A DNA stretch of 64,000 nt from Petunia secreta (Eukaryota; Streptophyta; Magnoliopsida; Solanales; Solanaceae). A program made the position numbers and the translations under genes. The notes below the pieces were generated by a model. The model worked only from the letters and a program-made list of their open reading frames with translations. It ran no database searches and had not been told where the DNA came from. Positions 13,801 through 24,300 of the stretch are shown here, in pieces. Positions within the stretch are counted from its first letter, which is position 1. Each line of letters begins with the position of its first letter. The DNA lies in contig JARKIP010000064.1 in assembly GCA_029990175.1 (NCBI GenBank), positions 15,146,001 through 15,210,000 on the forward strand. The letters run 5' to 3'.

Positions 13801-16800
13801 TGAAAAGGTCAAACTCTCTGGGATCTTGGTGAATTTTAAGTAGTTTTTACCGACTGGCTTTTGGTCTTGGCCACCTGCCTGACAAACCATTTCCTCCTTC
13901 TGATGAGTACACCTTTTATTTTCGTTTTCCCAAAGTGACCATTCTAGCAACATATTCTTATTGACATTTCCGGTGGCACTTTCTCCTTGGCATTCTGCTT
14001 CACTGTCTTTTCGGACCACCATACCTCTCATTCTTTTGGTGATTTTCTAGTAAAACATTCTCAAAACTTCTCCATTTTTTAGCACGTTTAAGTCTTGGTA
14101 TTGGGTCTCTCTTATGAACATTAAATTTTCAGTTACTGTCCCAAACAAGTATCTTCTTTCTCCTCATAGTAGGAGAGTTTGGATATTGAGTCCTTCCACG
14201 GAGCATGTTCATGCAAAGTCTTTTTCTTTTCTTTCTTTATGGTATCAGAGTTTGGTTATTGAACTTCCTTTGAACGTTCAAGTTCTAGTTATTGTTCAAG
14301 AAAATCTTCTTTCTTCTTCATGGATATAAGATATGCATACTGAGTTGACTTGTGTCACCAGGATTAAGGATAAACACGAGTTGGCATAGTAAAGTTGACT
14401 GTCTAGCTTTTATTTGCAAACTCAAACTGTTTCACTACCTTGAGTTTGAGGACGTGTTGAAAGTCAAGAGACCTAGTGTGTTGAATTTCGAGAATAACTC
14501 TGTTGCATGTTAGAATATCCTAATGTCTCTGGTAATTAGGGAAGTTTCCGTAGATTAAACTTTCGTTATCTCTTGTGGTCGATCTAAACTCCTATATAAG
14601 GAGCCCTCGTATATGCTGCTTTCTGTTAATTGAAGTCAAGTTCTCCATTCCTTCTTATTTTTATATGATAAAATAACTGAAAAATCTCTGTGGGCCAGTG
14701 GCTCAGGGATTGAACTCGGAGGATAATAAACCTGCGGCTCAACCCTTCTCCACTTTTTTTTTTTTTTTTTAAAAAACTAAAAAAATAATAATGCTCCACC
14801 CTTCTCCATTTAAATACCAGGTATTCCTAAACCTTTTGAGGTCTTAAGTCTTTCTAGTGGCAAACAGCTATTATTTATACCTTGCGACCCATACTTCCCC
14901 AGTAAGTGATAAAAGGTAATTACTATTTACCTAATTCTGTTTGAAACCCAGCACTGCTGTTGGCACATTATAAGATGACGGTCTCATGAGGGATCATTAA
15001 GATGGAGGCTTTGTGAGTGGGTGGGTCTGTTTTGTCATTGCACGATCCTTTACTGGATTACTCCCTCTTAACAGAAGTGGAATCTTATTGTTTCATTTAT
15101 CGTTTCAAGTGTATGTTAGTTTTTTTTTTTCCTATTTTTGAGCCGTTTCAAGTGTATTAAACTTTATTTTTCTCTTCTGGCCACAGTATCCAGCTAGCAA
15201 CACAGAATTTTCTTCAGAGTTCTTAGAGCTAGAACACCTGAAAGACCTTGGTTCTGCTTTGCTTGATGCCCTCCAGGGAGAACCTGACGAGAAGCTATCA
15301 AGGTACTGCAGATATAATTTATCTAGGTACCTGGTGGTGCAGTCGCTTGGCAGCTTTCGAAATTAATGAAGTTACCACATTCTTTCCACTATATTTATTC
15401 TGTTAAAGCTCTGAATGTCACTCTCATTCCAGGAGTCATCTTTTCAAGGAACCTGACAATAATGAAGATGAAAAAATTGACGATGAGTGGTGGAAATTGT
15501 GTGATATTTTGTGGAATGTTATAAGTGAGATGAATGGCAAGGGGCCAAGCAAGATGTTACCCAGGTCCTCACAGTCAGTAACACCATCACTTAGCCAAAG
15601 AGCCCGTGGATTGGTAGAATCATTGAATATACCAGCTGCAGAAATGGCTGCAGTTGTTGTATCAGGTGGAATTAGCAGTGCTTTGGCTGGAAAACCCAAC
15701 AAGTCTGTTGATAAGGCTATGCTGTTAAGAGGGGAAAAGTGTCCCAGAATTGTTTTTCGGTTGATAATCCTATATCTCTGTAAATCATCGCTTGAAAGAG
15801 CGTCTCGATGTGTACAACAGGTTATCCCACTTCTGCCATGCCTTCTGACTGCTGATGATGAGCAAAGCAAGAGCCGCTTGCAGCTTTTCATTTGGTAATG
15901 CTTCATTATTCTTTGATCTTCCCTATGTCTCTTACATTATATTGGCTTGTCTGACTTTTTCTGGCTACCCATTTGTATTGAGAAGATATAACATTCAACT
16001 CAACGCATGTTTAGGGCATTACTCGCTGTTAGGTCTCATTATGGGGTGCTGGATGATGGGGCTCGATTTCATGTTATAGCTCACATGATTCGGGAAACTG
16101 TCAACTGCGGGAAATTGATGCTAGCTACAAGTATTGTGAGCAGAGATGATTCTTCAGAGTCGGGGAGCAGTACTAAAGAGGGAAGCACCATTCACAATCT
16201 GATTCAACAGGATCGTGTGGCTTCTGCGGTGCGTCTTGAAATAGTTAACCATGTTCTATATCACTTCATGTTTTTACTTTTCAAATGATAATTTGTTTAT
16301 ATGCATGTTTTCTACTTTGAGAGTAGGGCATTCTGGTGAGTACATGCATAAAAATTGTATAGCTTCTGTTATTTCTTCCACCATGACCACATCATATCTA
16401 AGAAATTTCTTGCCCTCTTTTGTGTACTTTCCATGACCTTTGTATTTTTCAGATCTCTACCTCTTGGATTGGCATTAAGTTCATGTTTTCGAATTCCATT
16501 TGTGTACCTTTGTTGCAAGGAGTTGCCATATACTTGTTTGTTTGTTACCAGTAGACTATTCTCTAAACTTTTCTATGACAATTAGCAAGTTGCTAAAATA
16601 ATGGACAAATTCCCCACATACATAATACACAAACCTTATTTAGTTTTGGTGCACCCGTGAAGTTCCTTATTAGATAGAAGATTGGGTGCGGTTCGTAGAG
16701 AACCATATTCTTTTTTAGGTTTTCTACTCTTTTTAGTAGACCTCTTGTATATGGGCTTTTTATGGTCCTTTCATCAATAATACTTATCACTTTATTAAAA

Positions 16801-19800
16801 AAACATGCGGTTAGAATTTTCTCTTTTTTGATTTTTTTTTAAACAGGTTATTATGCACAACTTTTGCTTCTTTTTGTTTCAATTTTTATCTTCTCAGTTG
16901 TGCTTTATGCCTACTGAATTTTTTCTCCATCCTGTGCAGTTCGCTGATGAAGTAAAATATGTCAAGAGTTCAACTGCAGAAAGGACCACACAATTGCATG
17001 AGCTTCGTGCTAGGTTGGATGAAACTGCAATTGCAGATTCGAACCAAAAAAAAGCTTTTGAAGATGAAATACAGAGTAGTTTAAATGTTATCCTTGCCTC
17101 CGATGACAACAGAAGGTCTTCTTTCCAACTAGCATATGATGAAGAACAACAAATAGTTGCTGTAAGTATACGAAATTTGTCACTGGTTTGTTGCTTTTAT
17201 CATGCTTTTAACATTGAGCTTTACGTAGCAGTCTTAACAGCTAAGGTTTTTGCTCTTGTAGGGGAAGTGGATTCACACTTTTCGCTCTCTCATTGATGAA
17301 AGAGGTCCTTGGTCAGCTGATCCTTTCCCAAACAGCACATTGACACATTGGAAACTTGATAAAACAGAGGATGCATGGCGTCGCCGGCAAAAGTTGAGAC
17401 GGAATTATCATTTTGATGAAAAGCTTTGTCGTCCTACCACTACAACGCCTAGTGTTGAGGCTCCTAATCCTTTTAATGAGGCCAAAGCTGGTTTTGCAGC
17501 ACATATTCCGGAGCAAATGAAGAGATTCTTGCTGAAAGGGATTAGGAGGATTACTGATGAGGGGTCTTCTGAATTGAATGAAAGTGAGAGCGAACTTAGT
17601 GGGCAAAAGCCTGGGTCTGAAGACTTATCAGATAGACAGTATTTGGAAGTAGTAAAAGAGAGTGGTGATCTGAAGGACACTGCTAAGGACGACTTAGATT
17701 GCTCCTCTACACCAATGGAATCAGAAGACAGTGAGGTACAAATTACCTCTATATCTGAATACAGCAAACAACTTATTCAGTATTTCTCATGTTGTATTTA
17801 TTTTTAGGTTCTCATGTCAGTCCCCTGTGTCCTTGTTACACCAAAGAGAAAGTTAGCTGGACGTTTGGCGGTGAAGAAGAAATTTTTGCATTTCTTTGGT
17901 GAGTTTCTGGTCGAAGGTACAGGAGGGTCATCTGTTTTCAGAAACTTTGACTCTTCAGGGAAGCTTGATGTCAACAAGTCGGATCAGTCTGGGGGACCCC
18001 AAAATCACAAATTTCTCAAGTGGCCCATCAGTTTTGATTTAGATTGTGAGGGAGGAAGAGCCATTAATAGCATCGGTTCTGTCAACAATGATGCCCATCA
18101 AAAGCACCCCAACAATATAAACCGGCACAGGAGATGGAGCATCTTCAAGGTATTGGAGCTGAATCTCTTCTTTATGTTTTAATCTCAAACTCTTCATCCA
18201 AAATCTTATCCTCTCAAACTTGTTTCTCATTGTAGGTAAAGGCTGTCCATTGGACTAGATATTTGCTAAGATATACAGCAATTGAAATTTTCTTCAATGA
18301 TTCTACTGCTCCTGTATTTTTGAACTTTGCATCGCAAAAGGATGCCAAAGATGTTGGAGGCATAATAGTTCTAAACAGAAATGAAAGTATGTTTCCCAAG
18401 GGTTACAGGGACAAGGCTGGAGTTATTTCCTTTGTGGACAGACGTGTGGCATTGGAGATGGCAGAAAATGCTAGAGAACGGTGGAGAAGGAGGGAGATAA
18501 CAAACTTTGAGTATTTGATGATTCTGAACACTCTTTCTGGGAGATCTTACAATGATTTGACCCAATATCCCGTGTTCCCTTGGGTTCTGGCTGATTATTC
18601 TTCGGAGACTCTTGATTTTAACAAATCTTCTACCTTTAGGGATCTTTCTAAACCTATTGGAGCACTGGATACTAAAAGATTCGAGGTTAGTAAAATATTC
18701 GTCTTTGTTGACTAGTTTCACATATAGTTTATAGCTCTCTCTATTTCTGATGCAATCTGAGTTGACCTTTGCAGGTCTTTGAGGATAGATATCGCAACTT
18801 CTGTGACCCTGATATTCCCAGGTAATATTTGAATGTCCATTTTGGCATGTCCTTCGAAACATAACCTTTGAATATATCATGTGCAATGTTGTCTCATTTT
18901 CAACAGTTTTTACTATGGTTCTCATTACTCGAGCATGGGAATTGTGCTGTTTTACCTCCTGAGGTTGGAACCTTTTACAGCACTCCACCGTAATCTACAG
19001 GTACTTGGAGGATTGCGCATACTTTTGATGACTACTTTCTATGATACATTGCTAAAGTTGTCTAATCTTGTAGAGATTTGTCTAGCTGGCAGGGTCGAGG
19101 TTGTTTGTGTTTGTGATTTTGTATCTTCTATCCAGACCAAAGTTCTAACAACTAATAAGAGTTTTTGTCTTCTTTGTTTTCTCAATTTTAGGGTGGCAAA
19201 TTTGATCATGCTGACCGCCTTTTTCATAGCATTGAAGGAACCTACCGGAACTGCCTTTCTAACACAAGTGATGTGAAAGAATTGATTCCTGAATTCTTTT
19301 ACATGCCAGAGTATCTGATTAACTCAAACTCATATCATTTTGGTGTCAAACAAGATGGAGAGCCAATAGGTGATGTTTGCCTACCTCCATGGGCCAAGGT
19401 ATGGTCTCCCTTCTTTTATCAACTGAAAGCATGGGTAACTTTCATCACCACATGATATATTGTTGTACCGCATGAGTGAGAAAATACGGATGAATGCCTA
19501 AGAAAGGGAACGGGCAGCACATTGTAAGAGGTTCTCTATGCCTATAAACGGAGGCAAGCCATAGATAATTGCTATGGTATGTTTATATCATAGACAACAT
19601 GCTCAACAAATATGGAGGGTTTGAAATAACTTAGATGACTTTATTTGAAGGAACAAATGCTTTAGATGTTCATTTCAAAGATGATTTAAATCTTCAAATT
19701 TGAGCATCCAGCTAAAAGCTTAACGCAAAGTGGTTAGTGTTTTTTTTTTTTTTTTTTTTTTTTTTTGTGGACATGAGGTTTAGGAGGAATTTCCATGATC

Positions 19801-21262
19801 TGGAGATGATTAGTTTCAAAGATTGTTCAATTTGCTTCTCAAGTCAAGTATGACTCTAGATACCCAAGATGTATGGAGGTGGGAACAACATAGTGTTTTC
19901 TGTCAACTCATTCTTTGTATAGCTTTTTTTATGAGAGAGGAGGGCGCCTTTCCATATAGCTTGATTTGGATTCCGATTGGTCCGAGAAAGGTGTGTTTTT
20001 TCATTTGGCTAGCGGCTGGAAGAGCGATTCAACGGTCGAGAATCTTAGGAATCGGAAGGTCAGTTCTATTAGTTGGTGTCATATGTGCAACGTAGGGGCT
20101 TCTTGATTGCAGTGTGGACTTGACGTTGTGGTGGGGTTTGGAATCTCATTGGTGAGGCCAAGCACTGTCAAAGAGTTAGCGTTCAGATGGAATTGTCATA
20201 GAAGGTGCAAGGCTTGGATGGTTGCACTAGCATTAATGTGGTTATTTGGAAAGAAAGACACAGGAGAGCATTGAGGGGGATAGAGATGAATTTTGTTCAT
20301 TTGAGAAGTAACCTCGTATCCCTTTTTTTTTTTTTTTTCCTTTTTGGTGCAGCCATGAAGTTTGTTGAGGTAATTGAAAATTAGGTGTCTTTTGTAGAAA
20401 TTCTTATTTACTTTATAAAAAAAGGAAAGCTTAAAGCAATGGGTGGCGCATTACATGTGCTTTATTAACCCCTTTGGATGCGCTTACATACCCAATATAA
20501 TACATTCTTGCATATGTAACTAGTTGTATTGTTCACAGATGGACTAACAATTGGATTTATAGGCAAGGGAGAAAGGTTAACCAAATGTTTCTCCAATAAC
20601 ATGTGAAAAGAATAATAAGCATCCAAAGATCGAGATTTGGAAGTTAAGAATGGTGATGTGTTTGGTATTTGAGGTTTAGGGGGAATTCTCATGATTGGGA
20701 GATGATCCAGTTCCAAAGATTGTCAGACCTGCTTCATAACCAATGCTCGATACTAGATAGCCATGATGTATGGAAAGTGGGGGTTGGGGAACAAATGGAG
20801 TTTTCTAGGTTACGTCTTTCTATGAAAAACTCTTGGTTAGGGAGGAGGTTGCCTTTCCTTGTACTTCAGTTTGGGTCCCGAAGGTTCTGAGGAAGGTGTG
20901 CTTTTTCACTTTGTTAGCAGCTAGAGGGGTGATTTTGGCAGCCGACAATCTTAGGAAGTAGGACGTCACTCGTATCAGTTGTGTGCTTATGTGTAACGAG
21001 GCAATCGAAGATGTTGATCATCTCGTGGGTGATGTTAAATCACAGTAAAAGAGTTACTGTCCAACTGGAATCGATGTAGAAGGAGGAGAAAGCGCAGGGC
21101 CTGGACTGTTTCACCTCTGGCACTTATGTGGTTATTTTAAGAGAAAGAAACAGGAGAGCTTTTGAAAGAGTAGTATTGAGTTTTGTTCAATTGAGTAGCC
21201 TCTTATCCATCATTTTCTTTTGGTGCACCCATGAATGTCCCATTTGTATAGGTATAGCTCTT

Positions 21263-21354
<92 letters not shown>

Positions 21355-24300
21355 TTGGGCTGGGTAAAAGAACATTATCTTCTACTCTTCTTACTAATCA
21401 TCATATAACCAGATGTCAGGTGCTCCTATCAAAGAGCTGAAAACCGCTCTTAGTGCTGTTTTATGGAGGTTGGGCTGGGTAAAAGAACATTATCTTCTAC
21501 TCTTCTTACTAATCATCATATAACCAGATGTCAGGTGCTCCTATCAAAGAGCTGAAAACCGCTCTTAGTGCTGTTTTATGGAGCTAACCTTTGTGATGGA
21601 ATTCTGTTTATTTCTTGACTGTACTGTGTCTGGAGAGCTAATATTCAAATGCATGTACAGGGTTCTCCAGAGGATTTTATTAGTAAGAACAGAGAGGCCC
21701 TTGAAAGCGAATATGTGAGCTCAAATCTCCACCACTGGATTGATTTGGTATTTGGATACAAGCAGCGGGGCAAACCAGCAGTTGAGGTATGAGGAATTAG
21801 CTTGGGCTCAGATAATTATTGAAGCAGATGCAAGTTTTGAATTTCACTGAAATGTTGAAGATATTGACATGCAGGCAGCAAACATTTTTTATTATTTGAC
21901 ATATGAAGGTGCTGTTGATCTGGATACGATGGATGATGAATTGCAAAGGTCGGCCATAGAAGATCAAATTGCCAACTTTGGTCAAACGCCTATTCAACTT
22001 TTCCGGAAGAAACATCCTCGAAGAGGACCTCCGATTCCAATTGCTCATCCTCTTCGATTTGCTCCTGGTTCTATTAACCTAACGTCAATGGCATCATGCA
22101 CAAGCAGTTCTCAGACAGCTACTCTGTATGTTAACGTTCTGGATTCAAACATTGTCCTTGTGAACCAGGGGCTCACCATGTCCGTCAAGACATGGGTGAC
22201 CACCCAGTTACAGTCTGGTGGGAACTTCACCTTCTCTGGTTCACAGGTGAGTATTACAGCTATAATAAGATCAAGCATTATTATTAGGTCAGCTTTGAAG
22301 TCATTTTTTACTTTATTGCAGGATCCCTTTTTCGGGGTTGGTTCCGATATCCTTCCTCCTCGGAAAATTGGGAGTCCTCTGGCTGAAAACTTTGAACTTG
22401 GAGCACAATGCTTTGGAACATTATCAACACCGTCTGAAAATTTTTTGATAACATGTGGTACCTGTGAAAACAGTTTTCAGGTCATATCGCTAACTGATGG
22501 CAGAATGGTGCAGAGTGTTAGACAGCATAAAGATGTTGTGAGCTGCATTGCAGGTAATTTTCATGACTTAAAATGTGGCAGCTTGTGGTTGAAGCTTTAT
22601 CATTAACAGTTCTAGATACTTTACTGTTTCTGGAAAAATGAACTTAGCTGAACCTAATGAGAGCTGGGAGCAAGAAAATTCTGATGATCTTTTCCGATGG
22701 GATAATAGTTAATTTTATGGAATTGTAGTATTGATGTTAAACTGACTTGAGCGCTCCAGAAAATTCTTTTGTTGTTAAAGATTGTAAAGTACAAATCTTA
22801 CTTGGCATCTTCTCTATACCAATTATTAGCCAGACTTTCCTGGCGATGGATTATTTGTCCATTTTAAATCATTTGCAAACTGCAGACCTCCCACTTGTCC
22901 AATTGGGTGCTTATAATGTTTCTCTTGAATATTGGTAAGCGACATGTCACAAATGGTAAATAAATAATTTATGGTGCAGTATGTGCTTTTCTTTATATAT
23001 CCTGATTCTTTTTTTTTAAAAAAAAAAAAAAAACTGTAATAAGACATATCATCGATGTAAAGAAATCAGCTCTTAGAACATGCTGAGGCTGAGTACATCC
23101 AAAAATGAAGAACTTTATAGTGTATGTGAAGAACTTAGAAAGTCCATCGTGGCATCTGGTTCTTAAACAAATGCTGTAGCTTCGTTCCAAAACTGAGTGA
23201 ACATACTTGAGCAACTACATTGTTCTTCTTGTTATCAAACACTCTAGTATTTCTCTCTTCCAAATGACCCACCATACCACCACTGGAATAGACTTCAAAA
23301 TACTCCTATTAGATTTGGATAAATCCACGTTACGCCAGGATAGAAGAAAATCCACTGTATTGTATGGCATACTCCAGTGGAGCCCCACTACATTGAGAAA
23401 GAAATGCCTAACTTGCCGGGTAAAGTTGCAGTGAAGAAATAGGTGATTAACATCTTCTGAATCTTCCTCGCTAAGAGGACATCTGTTGCCAAGAATAACA
23501 CCTTTTTTGAAGATTGTCAAGAGTAAAACATCTCCTGAGTGCCACAATTCATGTAAAATATCTGATTCTGTAGGGTGCTTTATTCTTCCAAATAAATTTC
23601 CAGGGCCAAGAAAACAGTAAGGGAGAAGGACATGTCACCGACTGTGTAACATCATTTTTTAGAGAAGGAACCATGGTGATTTGGTTTCCAGAAGATGGAA
23701 TTTGGACGGGAAGTGGTGGAGAAGAGTTTAATGAATCCATAAGACGCGCATATTCCTCAGTCTCCTAACTATTTAGATATCTTCTAAATGGAATTATCAT
23801 CCTGGTTTAGCCATAGATTGGCCAACGAAGAGTTTAATATATCCTGGTTCTTATGATTAGCTTTTTCCATTTTGTTTCGTATAAAACAAGCACAGGCAGA
23901 GAGAAAATTAGTCTAAATTTCGTTGAGAACAGCGCTAAACAACTGAAAATCAGTTTCCGGAGCTTTAATCTCCACATTGTCATCTATTATGCCAAGCTTC
24001 CTGATTTCCCATGTAACCTTTTTCTTCAATGCAAAAACCATGTAATGTTTGTCTCAACCAGCATCTACACTGTACTTTATTCTGATCCATAGAAGGGATA
24101 AGAGACCCGTGAGATTACCCAAATGGAATTGTGTATATGAAATTAAAGGTGCAATTCAATAATTTGGGAACAAGGACTTCAATTGAGAAAGAAGGCAAAA
24201 GCTTTTATCAACCCTGACAGAAGGAGTCATACTACAATCACCTATAATACAGTGAATTAGTTAGGAGCTGAGAATCTGTTTAGCTGAATATAAAAATTAA

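Larger units (their letters stand above)
7755..15186. other. 7.4-kb transposon-filled intron 13 of BEACH gene
   Basis: Bounded by the donor after 7,754 and the acceptor before 15,187, joining exons that keep phase 0. In order it holds a LINE-like 3' tail (about 7,985-8,085), an AT-rich MITE-like half (about 8,556-8,750), an antisense Copia element (8,752-12,932), the other MITE-like end (to about 12,951), an 87-bp tandem duplication, and LTR-like remnants (14.1-14.7 kb). The segments 13,129-14,100 and 14,780-15,186 show no gene; a weak tRNA-like B-box string near 14,710 hints at a SINE but is not convincing. Confidence 0.8.
19399..21660. other. 2.26-kb BEACH intron carrying two LINE tails, a microsatellite and a 115-bp duplication
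   Basis: Its donor follows GGCCAAG at 19,398 and its acceptor (tgtacag) precedes 21,661. The interior is almost entirely repeat-derived, as listed separately; 19,400-19,780 shows nothing else recognisable. Confidence 0.8.

Noticed and set aside
14690..14770. SINE or tRNA-like segment ('gtggctcagggattgaactc')
   Set aside because: Only a weak B-box-like word; no family match I can defend and no target duplication seen.
15436..15906. 156-codon minus-strand ORF
   Set aside because: Antisense shadow of BEACH exon 15, whose sense frame is the conserved protein.
18371..18988. 205-codon minus-strand ORF
   Set aside because: It is the reverse shadow of conserved BEACH exons 20-22 and runs through real introns; no domain.
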